From Dasypus novemcinctus (Eukaryota; Chordata; Mammalia; Cingulata; Dasypodidae), in NCBI RefSeq assembly GCF_030445035.2, contig NC_080704.1, positions 29,990,509 to 30,054,508 on the forward strand: a stretch of DNA of 64,000 nucleotides, in the 5' to 3' direction. Position numbers and translations under genes: made by a program. The number at the start of each line of letters is the position of its first letter. Positions within the stretch are counted from its first letter, which is position 1. Shown here one piece after another: positions 23,553 through 36,796 of the stretch. The notes beneath the pieces are model-generated. The model ran no database searches, was not told the origin of the DNA, and was given only the letters and a program-made list of their open reading frames with translations.

Positions 23553-24750
23553 ATTTACCTGAAAAGTTCTGAAAGGTGATACTTTGGGTGTGCAGTGCCC
23601 CTGAGAACTCTGAGGGCCTATGTAAATACTGTCCCATATAAAACTTAAGCTAATGCTAGAAGAGTGTGTGCAATGGAACAATTTTCGACCCTAACTATCC
23701 TATTTCCCTTTCTACTTCATTGTAAGTAGCTATCTTTACCTGTCAATTCTCCAGTGTGTCCAGAGGCCTTAGGGAACCCTAACATTCATATTGACAATCT
23801 GAGTTATTGCAGAAATAATTTCCCAAACTCCCGCAGTTTATACTAACTTGGCTTGTTGAGACAGACTGGGATTTCACGTAGCATCTCTCCATATTCCATG
23901 CACTCTCCCCAACCTTATTTCTCATTTCCTTTGTTAGCTGGAGTTGGTCTGTAATTTTTCTTGTTGGCAATTACTTTCCCTATTCTTACTTACTGTCCAA
24001 AAGTTATGAGAGATGTATGCAGCAAAAGTATAAATATGCCATTCTCAGGAATGAGCTTTGATGATGATAATGTTTCTCTACTATTGGCAGATGGAAGGGA
24101 AAGAGTTCAAATATTAGACCTGCTGCCCATGAATTACATTATACCTTGGATTCCATTTTTGAAACTGCTTCATGAGGCAACAGACCTAAGGGTTCTAGAC
24201 ATCAAACAGAGAACCTGCTACCTGGTCAAGGTGTCTCTGGTAACAGAGTTAACAGCTGACAGATGGATAGCCAAAGCCACATTTCAAGTTGCTCAAAGAA
24301 AGGGACAATAGTATCCCCTGAAACGGGGTGTACTTTCAAATATGAAAGTCCACTATGCTGGGCCATTGGTCATTTCAGAGTAAAAACTGTGGTTGGTGTG
24401 CTGCTGCACTATAAATCAGAATTTCCTTGAGCAAATGTTGCTAGGATTATTCCTCCAGACTGCAATTCATGTGTTAGCAGGGTGCTGACTCCTGTCAGAA
24501 AGGAGGCGAGAGAGCTTGAGCAGAATGTCCACACACTGTCATTGCAAACTGTGCCAGTCGATGTCAGCTTAACAGCACCAGTGCGGTGGCAGAAGAGAAA
24601 AAGTTTTCATCTCTAATCAGTCCTAAACACAATTATTACTATGGGAGAGAAAAACGTGCGGGTATTTACTTAACATCAAACTTTTCTTGGGAAGGTTTTT
24701 TGAGGAAAGTAGGCTTTACTTGTTCATTCAAACCACAATAAGAAAAATAC
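23553..24750. other. Unassigned DNA with one open frame
   Basis: A 116-codon frame at 23961-24311 (+) starts at ATG and has no domain, signal peptide or repeat match that I recognise. There is no visible splice or promoter context, so I do not call it a gene. The remaining sequence shows no repeat. Confidence 0.45.
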
Positions 24751-24751
24751 C

Positions 24752-24792
24752 TAAGTTTTACTGAGCACTTGCTCTGAAAGAAATTTTTCTGA

Positions 24793-24823
<31 letters not shown>

Positions 24824-24975
24824 TGCACACCACTTGCTTTAATTTTAATAATTACCCATAGGATTTACTATTATTAGCACCATTTTACAGATGACAAAGG
24901 AGACCATTGGAAAAGTTAGGTAACTTGCCCAAAGTTACACAATTAGTAGTAAACCAGGAATTGAATACCAGACCA
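24752..24975 (-). mobile_element. MIR SINE with an internal (TA)n(CA)n tract
   Basis: Reverse MIR text in order: 'actgagcacttgct', 'accattttacagatgacaaa', 'taacttgcccaaagttacac', 'aaaccaggaattgaata'. A dinucleotide run at 24793-24833 expands its middle. Confidence 0.8.
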
Positions 24976-25204
24976 CATACCCTCAAATGAAAACATTTTC
25001 TCAAACAGCATACCATTTTGCAAGATAAATACTTCTTCAACACTGTATAGTGTCTACTTCATTTATGTGTATTTCATTTGACATCGGGATGAAAATAACA
25101 TTAGAAGGACTAAGATACACTATTTAAATATTCAGACAACTTTATTAAACATTCCTTAATCCCTAAATGTACATATTTGTTTGAGCTTTGTATATTTATT
25201 TATT

Positions 25205-25345
25205 TTCTATTTTCCTCATAAATATGTAAGCCTTATGAGGAGAGAGCATTCTGCCAGCTTGTTCTCTACCACTTAGAATAGGGTCTGGGACATGCTAAGT
25301 GCAGAATAAATATTTGTTGAAGGAATGAATAAATGACATGACATG
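25205..25345 (+). mobile_element. L2 LINE 3' end
   Basis: The L2 3' signature is clear: 'taagccttatgaggagagag', 'tagggtctgggacatgctaa', 'gcagaataaatatttgttga', ending in a short TGAA-type repeat. L2 ends in such repeats instead of poly(A). Confidence 0.8.
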
Positions 25346-26960
25346 ACAAGACAACATATTTCCAATTATCCCTATAACGTATATTTTCATTCAAATTGTA
25401 TATCACATTTAATATTTCCCCTCTTTAAACCACAGACACTAGTATGTGATGGAAGTGCTTTTGGTTCCATAACCATTCCCTGAAGAATAATGAGATTTTC
25501 CAAAATGGTACATGTTCCTCAAAACTGTAAACTCTTCTCTGTTTCTTCCTGAGGTTATTTGCTTGTCCATGAGCTCTACTTTCCAATTTTCCAAGTGAAG
25601 ACCCGAAGTTTGAGAACTCAATTAAAAGTAAGGATAAAGGTGATAAAAGGTATAAAAAGTAAAAGGTAAAGGCACTTTCACCTGGAACACTTACCACGAT
25701 ACTGGCTCTTACGACCTTGTGAGAAAAACTCGGTAAACCAACAGTGGTGAAGTCTGTAGCAGGAGGTGCAGAAGTTTTTAGCGAGGGTCTAGGTGAGGCT
25801 GTCCAGGAAACTCTGAGCGGACTGTGAGAAGACCGGAAAGGCTCACCTCAAAACCAACGTCCCATCTTTGGCTACACAGACTAGTTAGCTCAATTGGACA
25901 AACACTGCCATTGAAGCAGAAGGAGCCTCTCACCATCCAACAGTCAACAGCTGTTCTAAGAGAACAGGAATTCTTGCCTTGCGATCTGTGAGGTTTTCCC
26001 CTAGGTGTGTTTCTGGTCCTATTTTCTGTTTTCAAACAGCCACAAGTTGGGAGAGTAAATGAACGACTCCCCCAGGCATTCAGCTGAAAGGCATACAGCA
26101 TAAGGGAATTTCTCCCAGGCTGCCAGTCCCAGATAACACAGGTGTTAAGAATTAATTCTGATAATTTTTGGTGTCTGCAAAGCCTACATTTTGGGGGGAA
26201 AAATACTTGTCAAGTGTCAGTAATTAGAGAAAGCAATTCCTGTGAGTTCCTGATGGCCATCTGGAGTTTCTCTGACCTTTCTCTTCAAGTTAAGAGGCAG
26301 CAGAGGCACATCCATCATGCAGTTTAAAAACATATTTTCACCATACATTGTTGACCGCACACCTGCAGTATTAGGCGGTAAAAAAAAAAAATTTTAAGGA
26401 GTGCAAAGTGTTCTCTCCTTTCCTTGCCTAGCTGGAGCCGAATTGTAGACAGAAATGCCTGGTGGGTTTCAAGGTGACATGCCGTTTTCCAATCATCTCT
26501 TTCCTGGCGACCTATTTGTGCTTAGGTAGTAACCACAGCCATGTAATTAAAGCATTAAAGTGTCAGTTTATTATTTCACCTTTTAGGATCCAATTTATCC
26601 TGCAGTTTTTAAAAACCTGTAGTTTGAAGCACAAATCTTTTACAACTCTCAGATAGAACAGATGGCACAGCCATATTAGCAGTGACACTATATATACACA
26701 CCAAGTGAACTGGTGCTATTATCTGGTTAAGTGGCTGTCAGCATTTCCATTACAAACCCCAGCTTTCAAGGGTCTGTAATTTCAGCTACTTTAAATAACA
26801 TCTGGCTGAAACTTGGTGTATAGAAATGATGACTGTTGAGTAAAAATTAGTATCATTTTGGGAATATGTGAATACTTCTAGAAGACTCAGCTTGATCAAT
26901 CGGGTCCTTTTCTTAGAAATGACTTTCACTGATCAGTATATTTTGGGATTCTAAGCACAT
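25346..26960. other. Low-repeat stretch, possible conserved noncoding DNA
   Basis: No transposable element is recognised over about 1.6 kb, which is unusual in this window. The part at about 26400-26850 has mixed composition and a compact, non-decayed look. No coding frame longer than 107 codons, and none with a domain. Confidence 0.35.
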
Positions 26961-27120
26961 GTCATACATTCCTTCATTCATTCATTTGACAAATATTTAT
27001 TCCATGTTTAGCATGTGCCAGGCCTTTTTCTGGGAGATGGATAAACTCTGGAGAAAAAGCAGAGTTCCCTCTCTTCATAGGGCTTATGTTTTCTTAAAGA
27101 AAATAGAAAATAAACAAAAA
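26961..27120. mobile_element. Ancient L2/MIR-class relic
   Basis: Text such as 'cattcattcatttgacaaat', 'gcatgtgccaggcctttttc' and 'atagggcttatgttttct' resembles the widespread ancient repeat ending; family uncertain. Confidence 0.4.
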
Positions 27121-27493
27121 ATATATATAAACAAAGCTCAAGCCAATATGTGGGAGGTAGGATTAGGGTATGATTCATAAAGTAGCCCCAGAATTTTAAA
27201 TAGTATATCTTGGTCCTTCTAATCTTATTATCATCCCAATGTCAAAAAAAAAAAAAAGTAGCAATATAGTCCCCACCCCTATCAAGATGGCACAGTGAGA
27301 TGCTTCAGGACTCCATCTCTCCAACAGAAGCTTTGAACAACCAACTAAAGAATAGGCAGAAACATGTTCGTAAAAGCTCCAGTAAACAGTTCAAGGGTTA
27401 CAGTAATAGGGTGAGGGTCGAATCAAAAAAGTCTATTTAAAATACCAGCTTGGCCCACACTCTCAGTGTAGATCCCTGGTCCTGGCTCTAAAG

Positions 27494-27685
27494 CAGGGGT
27501 CTTAACCTTTTTTGTTCCATGGACCCCTTTGACAGTTGGGTGAAAACCATGGACTCCTTACTAAGTCCACATTATACTGTGTATTATTTAATAAACACAT
27601 CACACCCACACCAACATGTCCCCACAAGAATAATGTTTTTTTGAATTTCAATTCAAACTCATTGACCCCTTGTTAAGAACCCCTG
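27494..27685. mobile_element. hAT-like nonautonomous DNA transposon
   Basis: 192-bp element with terminal inverted repeats: left 'caggggtcttaac', right 'gttaagaacccctg' (one-base indel between them). Flanks 'ctctaaag' and 'ttctaaaa' match at six of eight positions, fitting an aged 8-bp hAT target-site duplication. No transposase. It is nested in the HAL1 5' region, so it is younger than that element. Confidence 0.75.
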
Positions 27686-28249
27686 TTCTAAAAGGAGCAG
27701 AGTAACCCTTGTCCACATACAGACCCAGTTTGTCTGGTGTTGGCCTGAGTGACTCACCATCCCAGAATTTGCCCTCCATGTAGAAGCCTGCTCAAAAAGG
27801 ACTCATACAGAAAGCTGTGGGAGAGCAGTCAAGTCATGCCTCCTGGGCAAGGGAGTGTGGGCTATAGGTCCTATAGTGCAAAGTCTGGGACCAAAGGTAA
27901 AGAAACTGTTTCCTAGGGAAGAGGGGAAATCAGGATACATGTAAGCGAGAGGATTCCTAGGGTCACATGAACATGCCCAAGACAGGATGCATGTACAGAA
28001 AGCATCAGATAGGCCCTTATGCTTTGGCCCAGAGCCATACTCTAAACTCGTCATAGGGATAAGCCCTGATGGAGAATACCTGCACAGGTCAAACTGCAAA
28101 GACTAGGGAAGGTGTTGTTTTTTTTCCTTCCCACTCCCCCCCCCCTTTTATTGGTAGCCTCTGGCAATCAAGGAAAGTTCTGTCATAACACCAGCTGGAT
28201 ATAAACTTAAGGAATAGATGCCTGAGAGTCTAAATTTCAGTGATAACAC

Positions 28250-29200
28250 ATTAAAATATCAAAATACCCATATTTCAACAAAAGGTTACAAAACATCAAA
28301 AGAAGCAGGAAGCAACAGCTAATGCAAAGGAGAAGATTAAAACATTAGAAATCATGGAGGTCCAAACCTAGGGAATACCAGACAAAGACATTAAAAAAGT
28401 GGACCTAAATATGCTCTAAGAGCTAAATAAAAACATGGGCAAAGAACTAAAGGAAATCAAGAAAACAAAAGATGAACACAAAGAGAATATCAATAGAGAG
28501 AAATCATAAAAAGGAAAAAAACAGAGCTGAAGAACACAGCAACAGAAATTAAACATTCCCTAGAGGAGTGCAATATTAGATTAGAGCTGGCAGAAGAGAG
28601 ACTCAGTGAAATTGAAGATAAGACCATTGAAATCATCCAGTATGAGGAGCAGAAAAAGGAAAGAATGAAGACAAGTCAACAGAGCCTGAGAAATCTGTAG
28701 GAAACCATCAAGCACACCAATATACATATTGTGGGAGTCCCAGAAGGAGAAAAAAGAGGGAATGTGGAGAGATGATGTTCAAAGAAATGATGGATGAAAA
28801 CTTCCGAAATTTAACAAAAGACATGAATGTATACATCCAACATGCTCTTTGAACGCCAAACAGGGTAAGTCCAAATTGACTCACATCATAGCATGTTATA
28901 ATCAAATTCTTGGTGCCAAAGATAAAGAGAGTATTCTGAAAGCTGCAAGAGAGAAACAATGTGTCACATACAAGGAAGATATCTCATCAGAAACCATGGA
29001 GGCAACAAAGGAGTGGTAAGACATATTTAAAGTGGTAAAAGCAAAAAATCAAGAACTCTGTATCTAGTAATATTGCCTTTCAAAAAGGAGAGAGGAATTA
29101 AGATATTCCCAGATAAACAAAAGCTGAGGGACTTCATTACCACTAGACTGGCGCTACAAGAAATGCTAAAGGAAGTTCTTCAGGTTCAAAGGAAAGGACA
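28250..29200 (+). pseudogene. HAL1/L1 ORF1p-like pseudogene
   Basis: L1 ORF1p is an RNA-binding chaperone with a coiled coil, an RRM and a C-terminal domain. The lysine/glutamate-rich part at 28380-28640 matches a decayed coiled coil, and NIHIVGVPEGE at 28720-28752 is the start of the RRM. Downstream text near 28880-29000 keeps the sense of the C-terminal domain in changing frames. Several stops and frameshifts; no product expected. Confidence 0.65.
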
Positions 29201-31034
29201 CTAGACAATTGACTATAGCTACATGAAGAAATAAAAGTGTCCAGCAAAGATAATGACATGGGTAAATATAAATACCAGTACTATTGTATTTTTGATTTGC
29301 AACTCCACTTTATTTCCTACAGGGTCTGTAAAACTAATGTATAAAATGTAACGATAAAGCAATGGTTTTGGACTCATAATGTAGAAAAACATAATTTGTG
29401 ATAAGAACTACTGGGGAGATGGAAGGGTATAGGAACAGTTTATGTATGCTACTTAAGTGAAGTTGGTATCAAAGCAAACAAGATTGTTATCTATTTAGGA
29501 TGTTAAATCCAAGCCCCATGGTGACACAAAGACATTATCAAAGGCCATGCAAACTCACAGAGACAGAAAGTAGAGTACAGGTTACCAAGAGTGGCAGACA
29601 TGAGCAATGGGAAGTTAATGCAAAAATGAGCGGGAGGTTTTTGTTTGGGGTGAAGGGAAAAGTACAATAATGGACAGTAGTGAGGGTACAACATTGTGAA
29701 CATGATGAATCCCACTGAATGTTATACTTAGGAGGGGTTGAGATGGAAAGATTTATGCTTGCATAATGAGATGATAATTAAATGCAATACATGATACTGG
29801 ATGAGATCTAAGAATGGAGGAGAAAAGGTTCAAAAGGACATTATTGGGACATAAGACAAACTGGAATATAGACTGTTCAGAAAGTAGATGGATGACAGCT
29901 AACTAGCTAATGATATGGCAGAGGGGGCAAAAGGTTACCACTGGTAGACCTGAGTATCTGGGGGAATGTGGGTTTGCTGGAGTTCTCTGTATGGGGTTTG
30001 TATTACTTTGGGGATTGTCTTGTTAAGTTTGAAATTAGTTCAAAATAAAGGATTTAAAAAGTAGCAATACTTCCTTTAATATCTGTACTGTTACAGTCAA
30101 CAGAGTTAATAGAAATAAATGCAAAACACACCCCAAAATACATTTAGCTGCCACAATAAAACACATTTTTTTCTAATCAGACATCACAAATTGTAAATGG
30201 ACCAAAGATATTAAAAATATGGAGGCTGGGCTTTCAAAATCACTCATGTCAGTTTTAAGATAAGCCCTGTTTTATTGCTAGTAGAGGAAAGGGTTCTCAG
30301 GTTTTGTAGGGGTTGAGGCTTATACAATTTTGGAAGCCCTCTTAAAGAAAAATCATCTCCAGTGACCAATACACACTTAATTGTAAAAATGAATATTTAG
30401 AATAAGAAAGGAAATTAAAAAAAATACAAAGTTTTAAAAGCTCACATGTCACAATATCAAAAACACCAGGGACTTGGAAAAAAACCAGGCAAGTGAAGGT
30501 ATCTAATGCTTTAGCTTTATGGCATATTTGCCTCTGAGTAGAGGAATCTCCCTGACACATTATGCTGACACATGAATATTAAAACCAGAGACTCTCCAAA
30601 AAGGTGGGTGCAAATTCGAAAGAAAATAAAACACATACCAAATCCTGACTGAATTGTGATAAATGAGAAACAAACATTGAAGAAACCTAATGGAGATGGG
30701 AGAAACTTCACTCATAAACTTTTATTGGGTGCCTAAGTTTTTCTTCCTTTAAAACTTCATCTTGTCTGAAAATGTCTGTTTTCAAGGCTAGAGTGCCATT
30801 TTCTCTCAACTTGATAAATTAGTTTCGGATAGTAAAAATTGTCAATTCCATTCCAGCAGTAGTGTCTCTTTGGAACATATAAGATAAGGATTCTTAAGGC
30901 CATTCCTAGTACAAGTGAAAAAGAATATTTTAATAAAGTAAAGGCCGTGTACCCTGGAGTGATGAGTGGCCATGGGTGGCTCACAAATTTTTACTTGTGA
31001 AGGATAAAGTTGTAGAGGAACAAGGACAAGTTTG

Positions 31035-31200
31035 GGAGATAGTTTTGAATTCAAATCCATGTTCACCCACTTATTAAATGAGGGTCCTGGAGTAAATCAA
31101 TTTCTTTCACTCTATCTTAGTTGTTTCAGCTACAAATTTTCAAAGATAATATTGCCAATGTAAGGATGTTTTCAGGCTTAAGTGAAATTACTGTAGGTAG
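31035..31200 (+). mobile_element. MIR SINE relic
   Basis: Order 'tttgaattcaaatccatgtt', 'cacccacttattaaatgagg', 'agtaaatcaatttctttcac', 'tagttgtttcagctacaaat' and 'gtaaggatgttttcagg' follows the MIR core in the plus direction with strong divergence. Confidence 0.5.
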
Positions 31201-32901
31201 AGACCCCAACATACTGTAGACTCTCCACAAATAACGGCTTCACCCCATCGACAGTTGAAAATTGTGGTGAACTTTCAACATTTGGAGTACAATAAAAATA
31301 TACTTTCTATAAACCTGTAATCCTCTTTCTGTTCACTCACAAGCTTTTTATTTCCATTCACAGTCTTCTTTCTGGTTGGGTCCAGTCACAATAAGGCGCT
31401 GTATGCTACGATGCCCTCTCTCAGCGTTAAATGATGAGGTTTTCTCTTATAAGAGATTCCAGGCACTTCATTCTCCTCCTCCATAAAGGAAACAAAGAAC
31501 AGGACTCTCAGTGTATTACAGAATTATTTGTTTATCATGCCTAATATTCTGTAGATACAATGATCACAGTTCTTTTGTTCAAAGATACGCCATTAGCCAG
31601 CCAATTATGTTGGTGATCTGTTAGTCTCCTTTTCAGCTCAAATGCTCCCGGCTCTCCAATTCGTACAAACCTTTCAGAATGCCATATGTTCAAATTGCTT
31701 CCCTCTGTACTTTGTCCCTTTCCTACTATTATCCCCATCTGTGTAACTGCATGCTTTGGGGAATGGATACTTGACTTTTCGCTGGTTTTAAATCCAAGTT
31801 ACTGCCCGGTTTATTTACATGTGCTTTCTTTAATTGCTTTCTTCGGGTATTTCACTTGCTCTGTGTTTACTTGACTAAAAATCTTGGTTAAAACAATCTG
31901 TTCTGAGAAAATGTGGAAAGTTTCCAAGTTGCCCATCTTACTCCTAGTTTGCACTTCTAAGGATATGGCCATTTTCCACTCTGTGGTTGATGAAACACAT
32001 CCTGCCTTTGTTCCTGCATCCTTGCAGTATAGTTCTCAGAGTCTGAATTTCTCACAGTTACCTTATTTTTCTTTCATTTCTGTCACTCAACTTAGGTGAG
32101 GAAAAGACCCAAAGTGGTCAAATAATGTCAGGAGAGTTTTTGTCATCGTTGCTCTGCAACAGATGCAGTTTAAGAGACTACTTTGTCCCCTGTCCCTGTT
32201 TTTGAAATGAGTAAATGATTTCATGAATAATACAGGATTATCCTCCAACTTTATCTAGTGAATTATAAGAAAATGTGGATGCATGTTGTAAAGCTTTTTG
32301 GGCTATGCTTCTTCCTGTTTAGAATCAAAGGATTGGCTGTGTATTAGAGAATAACAATTTCTAAGAGCAGACCATGCAGGACTTCAGAAAGGCATTCTAA
32401 AAGTTGAACACAGACCTTAACCTAATTTATATATCCCTCTGTGAGTGAATGGATGTGAAGCTCATAGAGGGGTTATTATCATGGGTACTGAATGAATGCA
32501 ATGCTCAAGAAAAGTATGATGAATTTGGTGGACGTTCAAACTACTCGAAGCTTTGGTAGGAAGAAAATCAAATAATCTAATTGCAAATAATTTTGTGTGT
32601 CTTTTACATTAAAGCCTATACAGACATATTATTGAGGAGAATTCAAAATCTTTTTGCTAACTTGTGAGACTCCACAAATATTAAAGCATGGTGGTGAGTT
32701 TCTATGTATAATACCCTTTTGCTGCCAGGGAAAGATGGTGATTCTTCTCCATCCTTAGTGGTACCTTGTCAGAAACATTTAAAAAGGCATAGCCTTGTAT
32801 AATGTGGAGTATCATTCCATCACCTCTCTAAGTAAAACATAGCCAGAAGAGTTTTCCGGAAGTTAACAGTTTGAACATAAAGAAAGATTTGGTAAACCTG
32901 A

Positions 32902-32923
32902 TACACACACACACACACACACA
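32902..32923. repeat. (CA)n microsatellite
   Basis: Eleven CA units, uninterrupted. Confidence 0.95.
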
Positions 32924-34312
32924 TACTTTCTTTCCACATCTTATCACTGCCATAGTGTATGCAAAATAAAGCACAGTGAGCATGACACAGGCATATCAAG
33001 GAAAATCGATATCAATTCACGTATATTTAATTTTTATTCCTAGTTTATTTGAACCACATACTAAATCTGAGGTGGGGCTGACACATCATGCCTTTACCTA
33101 TTGAGAAAATGGAAGAGTGAGTAATTGATATCTGAAGTAAGGTAATTCTGATATGCTATTGTGCATTTGTCTTCATAAGGCATTTGGGCTAGGTCAAGAA
33201 GCTGAACACATAATTAGAGTAAATGGTATATTTAATAAAATAATTTGGCTTCTGGTAAGGTAAATTACTTTGAGTGACACAACATAATATTATTACACAA
33301 AAATCCTCATTCATTAGAACCTCAGTCACTTGAAATTAATGATTTGGACCGTACTGTACTAAACTGAACTAGGCTTTTGTGCTACTTATCAAGATAGTAC
33401 AATTACCCTGCAAGATTTCAGCATGAAGAAATATCATTAATATTTTATTGCCAAGATTTCAAATAAGCAACACAGGCTAATTACATGATTGTGTCCAATA
33501 AAATGATTGGTAGCAACTTCAAAATGTCCATCTTTTGTGTGTAGAGATACAATATTGCATTTCTAGAGGTGGTTATTTTTATTAATTTACATTTTCACAC
33601 TTCACAATTTCATTATACATACCTTATACCGATTCATTTTATAATCTGTATAAGATATGTAAGCCACATTTACCAAAGGGCTCTGACACCGAAATCCATT
33701 CTTTAGAGATTTGCTGTCATCATTATAGCCTCTTGGACTGAATACATAGTCACTTGATGTGTGGCTCACCCGTTGTCAGTATACATTTACACAAAACTGG
33801 ACAGAAGCAGGTAAAAAGAAGAAGAAAAAAAAGACATTATATTTAGGTTTCTCGTTAGGCACTACAGAGATTAAATTGCTTCTTAAAAGCCTTTGGCATC
33901 TGTCCCCTCATGCTATTCTCTTTCCCTCTTCTCCACTTAAAAGGAAAATTACGTTCAATATGCGGATATATAGCCAAAAAAATTAATAAATGGATAAATG
34001 AATAAAATGATCAAACACTTAAGATGTTTAGGAGAAAAAACCTGTTTTGCCTCCTCGGGATCAGCAGATGAGCACGTTGTTGGAATTGCCCTATAGGGGG
34101 AGCTGTCGCACTATTGGTTGCTGAAGACCTGGCCTTCAGTTCCAAGGCTACAATTTTAAGCCTACTTTACATAAATAGAAAAGAAATAGTAAGGGCTTAT
34201 TAACATGTAATTGTGGAACACATTTTTTTTCTTTCTTTCTTCACAATGTCACAGATGTCAACTTAGTTTGTCTGAGGAAGTTGACGCTACAATCTGTTGG
34301 TAAAACACAGCG

Positions 34313-34334
34313 TTTTTTTTTTTTTTTTTTTTTG
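34313..34334. repeat. Poly(T) run
   Basis: About 20 uninterrupted T residues; no SINE or LINE body is visible on either side. Confidence 0.9.
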
Positions 34335-36796
34335 GCAGAACATAGACCAGGTGGTACAGCAACGTATCAAATGTGGGCTGCTTAAGACACGAAAAGATAG
34401 ATACCTTTGGAAAAGAAGAAAATGATGCCATTTGAGAGAACAGGGGGATAAAGAGAGACTCCCCCCACCCAATTCTTCTGTACCAATAGCTAGGGAAAAT
34501 ATTGTAAAAACAATACAAATTTTAATAAATTTATGTCAAAACTTAATGATTGATGCTTGGAAGTGTGGTTTTGTAACACATGATAAAATCATCATGAAGG
34601 CAAGAGAGAGGAAGTAATTAAGATGATATTTGTCAACTGTTTTTTAAATGCTGAGATGCACCAAGCTATAACTCACCAAATGCAATTAAATTCTGATGGA
34701 AACCTCAGTGTCTTTATTTATTTCCTGACTCTTAGCTAAGGGTTATGAATACCAATTATTTACAGTTATTGCTTTCCAGTGAATCTGACATTCTAAGTTA
34801 AAGTATTAATCAAAGTTATTAAGAAAGAAATACTTTAAAATATTAGATGACCATCATGTTACTGATAAACTGAAACAAAATAATTTGAAGATTTTAGGCA
34901 TAGTTCCTAGTGTTATAAAAAGTATTTGTCAATGAAGACATTTAAAATCAAGCCAAGATGTGCTTAAGCAATAGAATTAAATCTTGTGTAAAACTAAACA
35001 TCTAACCAAAAAAATATGGTATCTTTTAATGGTGAAATTTATGGGAACTGATCTATTATTTGTTTTCCCAATTTACCCAAAGACCTGTAAATTTTTTAGT
35101 AGCTTTCATATTTGAACTCAAGAAATAGTATTTAATTTTATGATCATGTATCTAGATAATGATAATAGAGCTAGTTACATTGTAAAAGTTTAAATATTTA
35201 TAATGCATTTTACCTGGCTGATTCATACAGACTATGATCAGACCATTTACTATATTTCTCTGAAGCTTTATTTTCCCTTTATAGTCACTAAATTCAATGC
35301 ATGAATCAAGCTCATATATTATAAAAATTATTGGTTGGTCCTGTAACTATAGCTGTTTCCACATGCTAAAATCTTAATCACAACCTGTGTAGTGTATAAA
35401 CTGACAGAGTAAAAAACTGAAAGTATTTTTAACCTCGACTGAGTTTTAGCAATTAATTATTTTTAAATTTACTTCAGAGAACAATAAATTTGCAAGTTTT
35501 TAGCAATGGCACAGCATGGCTCCTCTTGAGAATCTCAAAGAACATAATATGAATAAAAAGAAAACCCAAGTTTGGGGAAAATATTTTCACAGAAATGGAA
35601 AAATATATTTTAATATACTTTTGAGGCTAAGAGTTTTACTGATATAAAAAAATCTCACTGATATAATTTCTCTGAAACTGTAATATATTGAAAGAACTCA
35701 TGGAAGTTTATAGGATAAATGATTATTTTCATATATAAGGCTGTTCTATACAATCTTTCATCTTAGGAGTTTCCACCTTTAGTGTGGGAACTGATTTCCA
35801 GAATAAATCATGTATGCCTTCAACCAGATTTGAAACAAAAGAAGAAAGTGAAATCCGGTTTAATCCATTAGTTAATTTGAAAAGCAATAATATTAATTAA
35901 TTTAGCAACTATTCATCAAGTATTATGCCTGGCATTGTAGTATTCCTTGTAAGCAAAGAGTCCAGTGAGGTGGTGCAGTCAAAATATATACAAAACCTAA
36001 GGATCTAGATAAGGGTAGAGATGATACAGATATACATACAGATATTTGAAACTCAGGGGTCTAGATAGAGAGACAAGGAAAAGAAGGAGAGGAGCTGAGA
36101 GAGTGCTTTACAATGGCAATGAATATTGAAATATAGTGAATAAGGGCAAATATAAGTCAATCCCCCATTATCTCAATGAGATACACACACTGTGCATACA
36201 TACATATATAAATATTTTAGCCAATCTAAATATAAAACCTTCGAGGGAAAAAGAGTAAAAAGTCAAATATGGATTGATAGCTCTCATTTTATTAATTTAG
36301 TTACATGTATTTAAAATACATACAGTAATAATATAATGCTTTTGAAATATTTCTTTACTCCACTCACATTTCACAAAATAATTGTATTAAAATGCTTCGA
36401 CACCATCTCCAACATCAACATCTTCCTCATCACCTTGACCCCTTTTCTGTGTCCTCTAACACAGTTTTCTGGAGCACATCTTTGCCATTTCAGTCTGAGT
36501 TATCTGAGACCCAGCACATTTTAGAATCTGTATTTGGTAATGTTACTGATAATGTTAACTTAAGCCATGGATGCCTACTTGCATATTATAATATTTTTAT
36601 TTTTATTTATTGTGTTTGTGCATCCTAATATACTGCTGTTTAAGTATTCTTGAAAATAATTGTTTATCATGACCCTTGGCAATTTAAATATTGATGAATG
36701 CAATAACTACTCTGCTTTTTTTAAGGGGGGGGGTTGGCGTAGAGGGTACTACGAAATCAGTATTTCCCAGAGTCAAGGAGTATTTATAAATGATCA

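Larger units (their letters stand above)
27267..30055 (+). mobile_element. Complete HAL1-type (ORF1-only) LINE
   Basis: The element is bounded by a 14-bp direct repeat 'aaaaagtagcaata' at 27253-27266 and 30056-30069. Its 5' end carries an L1-like 'tcaagatggcacagtgag' near 27281. ORF1-like sequence lies at about 28250-29200, with the motif NIHIVGVPEGE (28720-28752) at the start of the L1 ORF1p RNA-recognition domain; multiple stops and frameshifts make it dead. After ORF1 the element passes into a 3' UTR ending 'caaaataaaggattt', with no ORF2 endonuclease or reverse transcriptase region. HAL1 elements are L1-derived lineages that lost ORF2 and depend on L1 enzymes in trans. A small DNA transposon lies inside it. 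An internally deleted L1 is the alternative. Confidence 0.8.
30070..36787. other. Long unassigned AT-rich stretch
   Basis: About 6.7 kb with few recognisable elements: a probable MIR at 31035-31200, a (CA)n run at 32902-32923 and a poly(T) run at 34313-34334. No gene is supported; all open frames are under 90 codons and lack domains. Confidence 0.5.

Noticed and set aside
23961..24311. 116-codon open frame outside recognised repeats
   Set aside because: No recognisable domain, no visible splice or promoter context and no second supporting exon. A translated search would be decisive: a hit to a known protein would revive it.
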